64,000 nucleotides of DNA from Tenacibaculum dicentrarchi. GTDB lineage: Bacteria > Bacteroidota > Bacteroidia > Flavobacteriales > Flavobacteriaceae. Within the stretch, counting starts at the first letter, position 1. Every line of letters starts with the position of its first letter. The stretch is from the NCBI RefSeq assembly GCF_964036635.1, contig NZ_OZ038524.1, forward strand, positions 1,536,001-1,600,000. The letters are read 5' to 3'. Shown here piece by piece: positions 26,944-35,951 of this stretch. A program made the position numbers and the translations under genes. The notes below the pieces were generated by a model. It made no database searches and had not been told where the DNA came from. It saw only the letters and a list, made by a program, of their open reading frames with translations.

Positions 26944-29799
26944 ATGAAAAAAATTACACTTTTATTTTTCGCTATGCTGTGTAGTAGTCTTATTTGGGCG
27001 CAGTCAAAAATTTCAGGAACTATTGTCGATAGCGCCAATCAACCGTTGCCTGGTGCAAATATTATCGAAAAAGGAACAGCCAACGGTGCTAATTCTGATT
27101 TTAACGGGGCTTTTAACCTAACCGTTCAAAATAATGCTATTTTAGTTGTTAGTTTTTCGGGGTTTGAAACCCAAGAAATTGCCTTAAAAGGTAAAAAGAA
27201 TATTAAAATTATTTTAAAAGAAGGTTTAGAGTTAGACGAAGTTGTTATTACAGGTTCGCGAACTCCATCACGAAGTAATACCACAAGTGCTTTGCCTATT
27301 GATGTGGTGTCTGCTAAAGATTTACAATCTACCGGGCAGGCTACTTTTGATAAAGCTTTACAATATAAAATTCCATCTTTTAACACGGTTCAAACACCTG
27401 TTAATGATGCAACTTCTTTATTAGATCCGTATGAAATTAGAAATATGGGACCTAGTAGAACTTTAATTTTAATTAACGGTAAACGTAAAAATTTAAGTTC
27501 TTTATTATATACCCAAACTTCGCCAGGACGTGGTGAAACAGGTTCTGATATTTCAGGAATCCCTACCGATGCCATTAAAACAGTGCAGGTTCTTAGAGAT
27601 GGCGCTTCGGCTCAGTATGGTTCTGATGCTATTGCGGGGGTTATTAATATTATTTTAAAAGATGATGCCAAAAATGGTTCAGCAACATTAAGGTCAGGAA
27701 TTACAGGGCAAGGTGATGGTAAAATGTTGGGGGTAAGCATAAATAATGGAACTACAATTGGTGATGATAAAGGTTTTGTAAACTATACGGCTGATATTTC
27801 TAAAACAGCATTATCGAACAGACCTGGTACTGTTGATGCAGCGGGTGAATTTGCCGATTTTTACGACCCCGATGCTCAAAATCCAATTACACTTACCGAT
27901 GTTCAAAACTATTTAAAAAGACATCCTGATGCTGACAATATTAATGGATCACCACAGTTAGCGGCTTCTAAATTTTCAATTAACGCAGGATATACACTTA
28001 GTGAAACTACCGATATTTATGCCAATGCAGCATACGTGTTTAAAAAAGTAAATTCGTTTGCAAACCACAGAACACCTTATTGGAGAACGTTAGATAAAAA
28101 AACAGGCTATCCTTATTTGGCTGATTTTTATCCTGGAAGTCATCCGACAAATGCGGGTGGATACGACGGTTATACCCCAACTTTTGAAGGAGATTTAAGT
28201 GACTATAATGCTACAATTGGTTTTAAAACCAAGAAAAATGATTGGAATATTGACGTAAGCTTTACCACGGGAGGGAATTCACAAACTTATAGAGTTAGTG
28301 AATCTCATAACAGAAATATTGTCCACTCTGCTTCTACTTGGATTGACGCAAATAAAAATGGTATTGTTGATACTGGCGAAATAACCGAAGGTTCAGAATT
28401 ATACAGAGCAAATAGTAAAAAATCTTTTGATCCGGGAGGAACTGCTTTTTCTCATAATGTAGGAAATATTGATGTTTCAAGAATACTTTCCGATAAAGTA
28501 AGTGTTGCTTTTGGTACGGAATTTAGGTCAGAAGAGTTTGAAGTAATCGCTGGTGAATTAGGTTCTTATGATGGTGGTGGTGCCGATTCATTTGCAGGAA
28601 ACAGCCTTGAAAATTCAGGTAAATTTAGCCGTTATAATTTAGGAGGATACGCAAGTTTAGATTATGACGTTAATGACGATTTTTTACTTAGCGGAACTGC
28701 AAGAGTTGAAAACTACTCTGATTTTGGAAGTACTTTTGTATGGAAGTTAAGTTCTCGTTATAAATTTTCTGATGATAAATATACCGTAAGAGGTTCGGTT
28801 TCTACAGGATTTAGAGCACCAACATTACATCAAATTTATACACAAAAAGCACAATATAGCTTTGTACCAGGACAAGGAATACAAGTTGGTGGTTTGGTAA
28901 ATAACGTATCATCGCAAAAAGGATTATTAGGATTGCCTGATTTAACCGCCGAAGAATCTACTAATATAACTGTTGGTATTGGAGCTAAACCTTTTAGAAA
29001 TTTCTCTTTCACACTAGACTATTACAATATTAAAGTTGACGACAGAGTAATTTTAAGTACCGAAGTAAAACCACCAAATACCCCTACTTTTAGCGGATTG
29101 TCAGACGTTAGTTTCTTTTTAAACGCTATTGACACTAAAACTTCTGGTTTAGATGTGGTTATTGGTTACAAAAATATTGAAGTTGCCGATGGTAAATTAG
29201 GCTTTAACTTATCGGGTAATTACACTATTGAAAACAAGCGAGTTGGCGCAGTTAAAAACCCGAAATTTGTTGCAGATTCAAATCAATCGGTAGTAAATGA
29301 TACACAAGAAGCTTTATTTTTTACCTCAAGACCGCAAACAAAATGGATTTTAGGAACTACCTACGATATTGGTAAATTCGGAATATCATTAAACAACACT
29401 TATTTTGGTAAAACAAAATTTGCACAACAAGGACTGCAAGATTTAGAAGGATTATTTACCAATGCTTCCGATATTCCTGCTGGAGCAGTTTCTGACGGAA
29501 GTTCAGATTTAAGAACCGAGTTTATTCCAAAAGTAGTAACCGATTTAGGTATCAATTTTAGCGCAACCGACCGAATTACCATTGCTTTAAACGTAAATAA
29601 TATTTTAAACGTTTTACCAGAATGGAAATTTACAGAAGCAACCCCAACAGGGCAAGCAATTTTAAATGGTGCAGCTGTTAGCAACTCGCCATCAAACTTA
29701 ATTACCTTTAACCAACGTTATTCACAAATGACTTATGATGGTTATCATTTTAGTCAATTAGGAACGATGTTTAATTTATCTGTGAATTATCAATTTTAA
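26944..29799 (+). CDS. TonB-dependent receptor
   Basis: Outer-membrane active transporter of 951 residues: signal peptide 1-19 (ending IWAQ), carboxypeptidase-regulatory-like domain about 22-95, plug about 105-225 (TLILINGKRK and QVLRDGASAQYGSDAIAGV, the usual plug signatures), then the barrel ending in SVNYQF with a C-terminal Phe. No SusD or enzyme gene is adjacent, so the substrate cannot be inferred. A strong terminator follows. It is bracketed by inverted copies B and C of the gene-tail repeat. Confidence 0.93.
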   Translation: MKKITLLFFAMLCSSLIWAQSKISGTIVDSANQPLPGANIIEKGTANGANSDFNGAFNLTVQNNAILVVSFSGFETQEIALKGKKNIKIILKEGLELDEVVITGSRTPSRSNTTSALPIDVVSAKDLQSTGQATFDKALQYKIPSFNTVQTPVNDATSLLDPYEIRNMGPSRTLILINGKRKNLSSLLYTQTSPGRGETGSDISGIPTDAIKTVQVLRDGASAQYGSDAIAGVINIILKDDAKNGSATLRSGITGQGDGKMLGVSINNGTTIGDDKGFVNYTADISKTALSNRPGTVDAAGEFADFYDPDAQNPITLTDVQNYLKRHPDADNINGSPQLAASKFSINAGYTLSETTDIYANAAYVFKKVNSFANHRTPYWRTLDKKTGYPYLADFYPGSHPTNAGGYDGYTPTFEGDLSDYNATIGFKTKKNDWNIDVSFTTGGNSQTYRVSESHNRNIVHSASTWIDANKNGIVDTGEITEGSELYRANSKKSFDPGGTAFSHNVGNIDVSRILSDKVSVAFGTEFRSEEFEVIAGELGSYDGGGADSFAGNSLENSGKFSRYNLGGYASLDYDVNDDFLLSGTARVENYSDFGSTFVWKLSSRYKFSDDKYTVRGSVSTGFRAPTLHQIYTQKAQYSFVPGQGIQVGGLVNNVSSQKGLLGLPDLTAEESTNITVGIGAKPFRNFSFTLDYYNIKVDDRVILSTEVKPPNTPTFSGLSDVSFFLNAIDTKTSGLDVVIGYKNIEVADGKLGFNLSGNYTIENKRVGAVKNPKFVADSNQSVVNDTQEALFFTSRPQTKWILGTTYDIGKFGISLNNTYFGKTKFAQQGLQDLEGLFTNASDIPAGAVSDGSSDLRTEFIPKVVTDLGINFSATDRITIALNVNNILNVLPEWKFTEATPTGQAILNGAAVSNSPSNLITFNQRYSQMTYDGYHFSQLGTMFNLSVNYQF

Positions 29800-29848
29800 A
29801 TAACGCAAACTATTAACTCTCATTAATCGTTTATTTTTTTGATAGAAA

Positions 29849-29877
29849 GCCGAAATCGTACTGATTTCGGCTTTTTT
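29849..29877 (+). terminator. Intrinsic terminator of TonB receptor gene
   Basis: GCCGAAATC, loop GTACT, GATTTCGGC followed by six T residues, 50 bases after the receptor stop. Confidence 0.92.
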
Positions 29878-29897
29878 ACTTTTATTTTTTTTTATTA

Positions 29898-29992
29898 GAA
29901 GCAATTTCCCGCTTTCCGCACTCGCTTTTTTTATTTTTTTGAAGAAAAAAAACAAAAAAGAGCTCAAACAATTGCTGTAATCGGGGCTAGGC
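29898..29992 (-). repeat. Gene-tail repeat, copy C
   Basis: Reverse-orientation copy: on the minus strand it runs from GCCTAGCCCCGATTACAGC to GCGGGAAATTGCTTC. It lies downstream of the minus-strand ferredoxin gene, about 320 bases past its stop. AGCAATT and AATTGCT give a 7-bp pairing. The A/T hairpin is longer than in other copies. Confidence 0.85.
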
Positions 29993-30078
29993 ATTAGTAC
30001 TATTTTTTTAAGAATTGTACAAGAAAGATACTTATGTAATTAAAAATCAGACCTTACAGGTTTTGAAAACCAAATTAT

Positions 30079-30162
30079 GGTCATGCTAAATTTATTTTAG
30101 CATCGCATCAACAGGTGAACTACAGCTAATCAGGATGCGAACCTTAAATAAAACCCCGTTGA
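30079..30162. repeat. Palindromic interspersed repeat, degenerate
   Basis: Starts GTCATGCTAAATTTATTT and ends AAATAAAACCCCGTTGAC. The arms share GTCA at the tips and TCGCATC / GATGCGA near the centre, so the whole is an imperfect inverted repeat of roughly 30-base arms. A fragment of one arm recurs near 26583. It resembles short palindromic repeats common in flavobacterial intergenic DNA. Confidence 0.55.
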
Positions 30163-30258
30163 CAAATGCGATTTTCTGTTTTTCTGATAAAACTTTTTTA
30201 ATAAAATTTAAGCAAGCTCCAAAAATAAAACTAAAATTATAAGCTATTTTTTAGGCAC

Positions 30259-30292
30259 AAAAAAATCCTAAGTAAAAACTCAGGATTTTTTT
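30259..30292 (-). terminator. Ferredoxin gene terminator (bidirectional)
   Basis: AAAAAAATCCTAAGT and ACTCAGGATTTTTTT form a stem with A- and T-runs on both sides, 20 bases after the ferredoxin stop. Confidence 0.88.
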
Positions 30293-30311
30293 ATTTTACT
30301 AATAAAATATC

Positions 30312-30662
30312 TTATTCGTTATGCATAAAACGCTGTTTTGCTAACAACTCTTCATCTGTTTCTACGTTATCGTCATCAGGAACACAACAATCTACTGGGC
30401 AAACTGCCGCACATTGTGGCTCTTCATGAAAACCTTTACACTCTGTACATTTATCTGCTACGATAAAATATATTTCATCAGAAATAGGCTCTTGATCGGT
30501 ATCTGCATTGGCTTTTTGTCCGCTAGGCAATACTAAATCCCCTTTTAAATCAGTACCATCTGCATATTTCCAATCATCAGCGCCTTCATAAATTGCCGTA
30601 TTCGGACACTCTGGTTCACAGGCTCCACAATTTATACACTCATCTGTTATAATAATAGCCAT
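30312..30662 (-). CDS. 4Fe-4S dicluster ferredoxin
   Basis: Soluble electron carrier with two 4Fe-4S sites. The first is Cys9, Cys12, Cys15, Cys19 ([12 protein letters not shown]). The second is built from [19 protein letters not shown] loop of about 45 residues separates them, as in the 116-residue ferredoxin conserved across Flavobacteriia. It is transcribed alone from a well-formed promoter and divergent from the acyl-CoA reductase gene. Redox partners unknown. Confidence 0.93.
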   Translation of the reverse strand: MAIIITDECINCGACEPECPNTAIYEGADDWKYADGTDLKGDLVLPSGQKANADTDQEPISDEIYFIVADKCTECKGFHEEPQCAAVCPVDCCVPDDDNVETDEELLAKQRFMHNE

Positions 30663-30683
30663 AATTAATCTATTTCAGTTTTG

Positions 30684-30691
30684 TAACTTTG
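30684..30691 (+). promoter_or_regulatory. Predicted -7 of acyl-CoA reductase gene
   Basis: TAACTTTG matches TAnnTTTG, 42 bases before the ATG. No TTG -33 box at the expected distance. Confidence 0.5.
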
Positions 30692-30697
30692 CAGTTG

Positions 30698-30728
30698 CAA
30701 AAATAGTTCCAAATTAATTTAGAAACAA
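30698..30728 (-). promoter_or_regulatory. Predicted ferredoxin promoter
   Basis: On the minus strand a TTG (30728-30726) is followed after 20 bases by TATTTTTG (30705-30698), an excellent match to the Bacteroidota TTG / TAnnTTTG promoter. It overlaps the divergent promoter region of the acyl-CoA reductase gene. Confidence 0.75.
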
Positions 30729-30733
30729 TATAA

Positions 30734-31795
30734 ATGGATACAATCCAAAACAGAATCGATGCTTTTATTAAATTAGGAGTCTTTTTAGAACAGTTTTCTC
30801 ATGAGGATATTCAAAAGAAAGAAAACATTCCCCATAACGACTTATTTTTTGATGGTTTTAAACATCAATTAAAAATAGCCGAAGAAAATAATAAATGGTT
30901 TACCCGTCAAAATTTATTATTTGCCATAAAAAGTTGGGCAGAAGCTTTATCCGAAGAAAATATTCAGCAATGGATTGCTAACGAAAATTTAGGTAAAAAT
31001 ACGCCTAAAAATGTAGCGATTATTATGGCGGGAAATATTCCGTTGGTTGGTTTTCATGATTTTTTATCAGTATTAATTTCGGGGCATTCGGTTTTGGTAA
31101 AACAATCGTCAAACGATAAACATTTAATGCCTTTTTTAGCAAAATATTTAGAATATGTTGCACCTCAACTAAAAGGAAAAATTACTTTTACCCAAGAAAA
31201 ACTAACTGATTTTGATGCCGTTATTGCTACAGGAAGCAATAATACAGCCCGTTATTTTGAATATTATTTTAAAAATAAGCCGAGTATCATTAGAAAAAGT
31301 AGAAATTCTGTAGCCGTTTTAACAGGAAACGAAACTGCTGAAGATTTTGAAAATTTAAGCAATGATATTTTTCATTATTTTGGATTAGGTTGTCGTTCGG
31401 TTTCAAAATTATTTGTCCCTAAAAACTATGATTTCGAATCCTTTTTTAAAGGAATGTACAACAAACAAGATATTATTAACAACGCCAAATACGCCAATAA
31501 TTACGATTATAATAAAACGGTGTATTTAATGAGCGAGTTTGATATTTTAGAAAACGGCTTTTTAATGATTAAAGAAGACCCAAGCTACACCTCGCCTATT
31601 GCTACTATTTTTTATGAATATTACGATACTATTACCGAGCTGAAAACAAAACTTGAAATCGAAAAAGAAAAAATACAGTGTATTGTTGCCCGTAATTTTA
31701 TGGAAAATGAAATTGCTTTTGGACAAACTCAGCATCCTACATTATCCGATTATGCCGATGGCGTAAATACCTTAGCTTTTTTATCAAAAATTTAA
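30734..31795 (+). CDS. Acyl-CoA reductase (LuxC-like)
   Basis: Member of the LuxC/acyl-CoA reductase family, which reduces acyl thioesters to aldehydes using NADPH. The family core VAIIMAGNIPLVGFHDFLSV lies at about residues 95-114 and GLGCRSVSKLFVP near 217-229 holds the likely catalytic Cys. The protein has 353 residues, is soluble and lacks the LuxE-type partner. The gene is divergent from ferredoxin and precedes serC by 56 bases. In Flavobacteriia this gene is commonly next to serC; its physiological substrate is not known to me. Confidence 0.88.
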   Translation: MDTIQNRIDAFIKLGVFLEQFSHEDIQKKENIPHNDLFFDGFKHQLKIAEENNKWFTRQNLLFAIKSWAEALSEENIQQWIANENLGKNTPKNVAIIMAGNIPLVGFHDFLSVLISGHSVLVKQSSNDKHLMPFLAKYLEYVAPQLKGKITFTQEKLTDFDAVIATGSNNTARYFEYYFKNKPSIIRKSRNSVAVLTGNETAEDFENLSNDIFHYFGLGCRSVSKLFVPKNYDFESFFKGMYNKQDIINNAKYANNYDYNKTVYLMSEFDILENGFLMIKEDPSYTSPIATIFYEYYDTITELKTKLEIEKEKIQCIVARNFMENEIAFGQTQHPTLSDYADGVNTLAFLSKI

Positions 31796-31851
31796 AGTTT
31801 AACTTCCTATAAATTTTGCACCTTTGTTTGCTCATAAAAACAATATCAGCC

Positions 31852-32928
31852 ATGAAAAAACATAACTTTAGCGCAGGTCCTTGTATTTTACCTGAAGAAG
31901 TTTTACAAAAAGCATCCGAAGCAATTATTAATTTTAATAATGATGACTTATCGTTAGTTGAAATTTCTCACAGAAGTACCTCTTTTGTAAATGTGATTGA
32001 AAATGCGCGTAGTTTAGCCTTAGAATTACTAGGTTTAGAAAACAAAGGTTATACGGCATTGTTTTTACAAGGTGGTGCAAGCAATCAGTTTTTAATGACC
32101 GCGTATAATTTATTAAACAAAAAAGCGGCGTACTTAAATACTGGAACTTGGAGTTCAAAAGCCATAAAAGAAGCAAAATTATTCGGCGAAATTGTTACCG
32201 TTGCTTCATCCGAAGATAAAAACTTTAATTACATTCCTAAAAATTATAGCATTCCTACCGATGCCGATTATTTTCATTGCACGAGCAATAATACTATTTA
32301 TGGAACGCAAATGAAAAGTTTCCCAGAAACGGAAGTTCCTTTAATATGTGATATGAGTTCCGATATTTTTTCGCGTGAATTAGATTTTTCAAAATTTGAT
32401 TTAATTTATGCAGGCGCACAAAAAAACATGGGTCCGGCGGGAACAACGCTTGTTATCGTAAAAAACGATATTTTAGGAAAAGTGGAACGTATTATTCCTT
32501 CAATGTTAAATTATCAAACGTTTATCGATAAAGATAGCATGTTTAATACACCGCCTGTTTTTGCGGTTTACACCTCAATGCTAACCCTAGAATGGTTAAA
32601 AAAATTAGGTGGAATTCCGTTTATTGAAAAAGTAAACGAACAAAAATCGGCACTTTTATATGCTGAAATCGATAGAAACCAATTATTTACAGGAAGTGCT
32701 ATAAAAGAAGATCGTAGCCATATGAATGCGACCTTTACTATTACATCGGGTATCGCATCCGAAGCTTTAAAAAATAAATTTGATACACTTTGGAGACAAG
32801 CAAATATTAATGGTTTAGATGGTCATAGAAGTATTGGCGGATATCGTGCTAGTATGTACAATGCCTTGCCTTTATACAGTGTTCAGGCTTTGGTCGATGT
32901 GATGCAAGAACTCGAAAGAACAAGTTAA
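31852..32928 (+). CDS. serC: Phosphoserine aminotransferase
   Basis: PLP enzyme converting 3-phosphohydroxypyruvate to O-phosphoserine. Active-site segments look intact: NFSAGPCILP at the start, FLQGGASNQF, TSNNTIYGTQ, the Asp in DMSSDIFSR and the PLP Lys in YAGAQKNMGPAG. The ATG before KKHNFSAGP was chosen; an upstream in-frame start adds 12 residues unlike the family. It opens the serC - serA-like - DUF1015 group. The intact SerC contrasts with the degenerate SerA-like protein that follows. Confidence 0.95.
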   Translation: MKKHNFSAGPCILPEEVLQKASEAIINFNNDDLSLVEISHRSTSFVNVIENARSLALELLGLENKGYTALFLQGGASNQFLMTAYNLLNKKAAYLNTGTWSSKAIKEAKLFGEIVTVASSEDKNFNYIPKNYSIPTDADYFHCTSNNTIYGTQMKSFPETEVPLICDMSSDIFSRELDFSKFDLIYAGAQKNMGPAGTTLVIVKNDILGKVERIIPSMLNYQTFIDKDSMFNTPPVFAVYTSMLTLEWLKKLGGIPFIEKVNEQKSALLYAEIDRNQLFTGSAIKEDRSHMNATFTITSGIASEALKNKFDTLWRQANINGLDGHRSIGGYRASMYNALPLYSVQALVDVMQELERTS

Positions 32929-32988
32929 TTATAAAATTACCCTTTAATTTATCAATTGAAATTACCAATTAAAAGAAACATACTTTAA

Positions 32989-33945
32989 ATGAAAATATTA
33001 GTAAACGACGGAATCTTAGACGGTGGAACAGCTACCCTAGAAAATGCAGGATTTGAAGTAATAACAACCAAAGTTGCGCAAGAACAGCTAGACAACTTTA
33101 TCAATGAAGAGCAAATTAATGTTGTTGTTATCAAAAACAGCACAGAAATTCATGCCGAACTGATCGATAATTGCCCTACCTTAAAACTAATTGCAAACGC
33201 AAGCACAACCAACGATAATATTGATGTTATTTACGCCCAAGAATGTGGTGTGCAAATTATTAATGTTTCAGATGCAAGTGCCAATGCTGTTGCCGAATTG
33301 GTTTTTGCTCATTTATTAACAATGGCTCGTTTTTTACACCAAGCCAATAGAGAAATGCCTTTAGAAGGTGATACGAGTTTTAATGCTTTAAAGAAACAAT
33401 TTTCAGCAGGAACTGAAGTTCGTGGAAAAACTCTAGGGATTATAGGAATGAGTATCGAAGGACAACAGGTAGCAAAACTTGCCTTAGGTTTAGGGATGAA
33501 AGTTATTGCCTACGATGTTGAATTTGGTGATTCAATTACAATTCCTGTTGAATTTTACAACGGACAAGCTATTGATATTGAAATCGATTTTACCTCAGCT
33601 GATGACTTACTAAAAGAAGCTGATTTTATTACGGTACATTTAGCATCCGAAGAAAATCATATTATTGGTGTTAAAGAGTTTGAAAAAATGAAAAAAGGTG
33701 TTGGTTTTATCAACGTTTCCCAAAGTGGTTTGGTAGATGAAATTGCCCTTGTAAATGCCATTGAAAGCGGAAAAGTACAGTATGCTGGTTTAGATACTTT
33801 TGAAAATCAGCCTACACCAGAAATTCAATTATTAATGAATCCTGAGCTATCTTTAAGCCCTAATATTGCTTCTTTTACCGTAGAATCACAACATAAAATA
33901 GGAACGGAATTGGCAAATAAAATTATTAATTCATTACACGTATAA
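32989..33945 (+). CDS. SerA-like D-2-hydroxyacid dehydrogenase homologue, active site lost
   Basis: By length (318) and full-length similarity this is the short 3-phosphoglycerate dehydrogenase usually encoded after serC. Its key residues differ. The usual Arg of the N-x-x-R-G motif is Gln245 (NVSQSG). The Glu of the E-P motif is Gln274 (FENQP). The His of TPHIG is Asn292 (SPNIAS). The nucleotide motif G-x-G-x-x-G reads GMSIEG (153-158). The substrate loop normally like GRGGVGMDNID reads ANASTTNDNID. The frame is intact and codon use normal, so it is not a plain pseudogene. It may be regulatory, structural or repurposed; dehydrogenase activity is doubtful. Confidence 0.85.
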   Translation: MKILVNDGILDGGTATLENAGFEVITTKVAQEQLDNFINEEQINVVVIKNSTEIHAELIDNCPTLKLIANASTTNDNIDVIYAQECGVQIINVSDASANAVAELVFAHLLTMARFLHQANREMPLEGDTSFNALKKQFSAGTEVRGKTLGIIGMSIEGQQVAKLALGLGMKVIAYDVEFGDSITIPVEFYNGQAIDIEIDFTSADDLLKEADFITVHLASEENHIIGVKEFEKMKKGVGFINVSQSGLVDEIALVNAIESGKVQYAGLDTFENQPTPEIQLLMNPELSLSPNIASFTVESQHKIGTELANKIINSLHV

Positions 33946-33958
33946 ATTTAAATTATTA

Positions 33959-35197
33959 ATGGCAATTGTAAAACCGTTTAAAGCTGTTAGAGCTACTAGA
34001 GACAAGGTGGGGTTAGTTTCATCAAAATCGTATGAAATTTATAGCCCAGAAATGTTAAATGCTAAATTAGCGTTTAATCCTTATACATTTTTACATGTTT
34101 TAAACCCTGGTTATAAATATCATAAACAAGATATTATAGGCGAACAACGCTTTAAATTGGTACACAATCGGTATTTAGAATTTAAAGATGATGGTATTTT
34201 TACCAAAGATAAGGTTGCGGGGTTTTATATTTATCAAAAAACAACCGCAACGGCATCTTTTTGTGGTATTATTGCAGCAACTTCTGTGGATGATTATCAT
34301 AATAATGTCATTAAAAAACACGAAGGAACGCTTCAGGAAAGAGAGTTATTATTTGAAAATTATTTAAAAAATACGGGTTTTAATACCGAACCTGTATTGC
34401 TTACTTATCCTGATAATAGTGTCATTACCGCTATTATTAAAAAATATAAAGCAACTAGACCTGAATATGAATTTTCAACCACCGATAAAGAGCATCATTT
34501 GTTATGGCTGGTTAATAATAAAGAGGATATTACACAAATAACCACTGCTTTTCAAGCAATCGATACCTTGTATATTGCCGATGGGCATCATCGGTCTACC
34601 TCTGCTTGTTTATTGGCTAAAAACTTAGCAAAAGAAAACCCGAATCATACAGGAAATGAAAAATACAACTTTTTTATGAGTTATTTGTTGCCTGAAAGTC
34701 AATTGAGTATTTATGAATTTAATCGATTTATTACCGATTTAAACGGCCTAACTCCTGAAGAATTTTTAATTGAATTAGATACTTTTTTTAGAATAGAAAA
34801 CAGGGGACAAGAATTATACAAACCCAAAGAAAAGCATCAATTTAGCATGTATTTAAATGGCGAATTTTATGCCTTAAACTTACGCTTGTCAAGATATAAA
34901 TTTACAGATGCTTTAAGTAAATTAGATGCGCAAGTTTTATATACTACTGTTTTAAAACCTATTTTAGGCATCGATGATATTCGAAATGCCTCTAAAATTT
35001 TATATTCTCAAGATAAATCGGACGGTTTAGAATTAAAAACAAAAGTTGATAGCGGTAAATTTAAAGTTTCCTTCGGAATGCTACCAACCTCTATTAATGA
35101 GCTTAAGCAAATTGTAGATGCCGATATGTTAATGCCTCCAAAAACAACCTATATAGAGCCTAAGTTAAGAAGTGCTTTAACTATTTACGAGTTTTAG
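33959..35197 (+). CDS. DUF1015 family protein, serine-operon linked
   Basis: Soluble protein of 412 residues, starting MAIVKPFKAVRAT, as DUF1015 proteins do. A conserved YIADGHHRSTSA segment (about residues 202-213) recalls the G-x-H-R nucleotide site of the ParB/Srx superfamily, to which the serine kinases SbnI and SerK belong. It lies 13 bases after the SerA-like gene. No classical serB is in the window. Handling of serine or phosphoserine is a reasonable hypothesis, not an established function. Confidence 0.85.
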   Translation: MAIVKPFKAVRATRDKVGLVSSKSYEIYSPEMLNAKLAFNPYTFLHVLNPGYKYHKQDIIGEQRFKLVHNRYLEFKDDGIFTKDKVAGFYIYQKTTATASFCGIIAATSVDDYHNNVIKKHEGTLQERELLFENYLKNTGFNTEPVLLTYPDNSVITAIIKKYKATRPEYEFSTTDKEHHLLWLVNNKEDITQITTAFQAIDTLYIADGHHRSTSACLLAKNLAKENPNHTGNEKYNFFMSYLLPESQLSIYEFNRFITDLNGLTPEEFLIELDTFFRIENRGQELYKPKEKHQFSMYLNGEFYALNLRLSRYKFTDALSKLDAQVLYTTVLKPILGIDDIRNASKILYSQDKSDGLELKTKVDSGKFKVSFGMLPTSINELKQIVDADMLMPPKTTYIEPKLRSALTIYEF

Positions 35198-35255
35198 CGC
35201 ATTAAAAAATATCAAAACAATAGCAAAAAACATCTTGAACTTGAAAAATAATAAA

Positions 35256-35921
35256 ATGACAGGAATTAAAGAAAATCTTATCGAAATAAAAAAAACAATT
35301 CCAGCGAATGTAACTTTAGTTGCTGTTTCGAAAACCAAACCTATTGCCGATATTCAAGAGGCTTACAATGCTGGGCAACGAGTATTTGGTGAAAATAAAA
35401 TTCAGGAAATGGTTACAAAATTTGATGCCTTGCCAAAAGACATTGAATGGCATATGATAGGGCATTTACAAAGCAATAAAGTTAAATATATGGCGCATTT
35501 TGTAAATTTAATTCATGGAGTTGATAGCTTTAAAACCTTAAAAGAAATTAATAAACAAGCTAAAAAACACCACCGTGTAATTAATTGTTTATTACAAGCT
35601 CGTATTGCCAAAGAAGAAACAAAATTTGGCTTGTCATTTTTAGATATTGATACTATTATTTCATCCGAAGAACTTTTAGAACTGCAAAATATAAAGATTG
35701 TAGGCTTTATGGGAATGGCTACTTTTACCGATAATCAAAAACAATTAGAAGATGAATTTACTTGTTTAGCTAATTTTTTCAAAAACAAACAAAAAACAAC
35801 TCTTAAACCAACAATATTATCAATGGGAATGAGTGGTGATTATCAGCTAGCTATAAAAAACGGAAGTACTATGGTACGAATTGGTAGCGCTATTTTTGGC
35901 GTTCGAAATTATATTGTTTAG
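35256..35921 (+). CDS. YggS/PROSC-family PLP-binding protein
   Basis: PLP homeostasis protein with an alanine-racemase-like barrel. LVAVSKTKP holds the PLP lysine, FGENKIQEM and WHMIGHLQSNK are family signatures, and LSMGMSGDYQLAIKNGSTMVRIGSAIFG closes the barrel. The ATG giving 221 residues was chosen over an upstream TTG that adds seven residues. It probably belongs to the same transcript as the serine genes. Confidence 0.94.
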   Translation: MTGIKENLIEIKKTIPANVTLVAVSKTKPIADIQEAYNAGQRVFGENKIQEMVTKFDALPKDIEWHMIGHLQSNKVKYMAHFVNLIHGVDSFKTLKEINKQAKKHHRVINCLLQARIAKEETKFGLSFLDIDTIISSEELLELQNIKIVGFMGMATFTDNQKQLEDEFTCLANFFKNKQKTTLKPTILSMGMSGDYQLAIKNGSTMVRIGSAIFGVRNYIV

Positions 35922-35951
35922 TTTTACACTTATCAGTTTAAAAAAAAAGAT

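Larger units (their letters stand above)
29800..30311. other. Repeat-rich intergenic region
   Basis: 512 bases between the receptor and the ferredoxin gene. In order: receptor terminator, gene-tail repeat copy C, a second copy of CAGACCTTACAGGTTTT (30048-30064), a palindromic repeat (30079-30162) and the bidirectional terminator beside ferredoxin. No gene seen. Confidence 0.75.
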
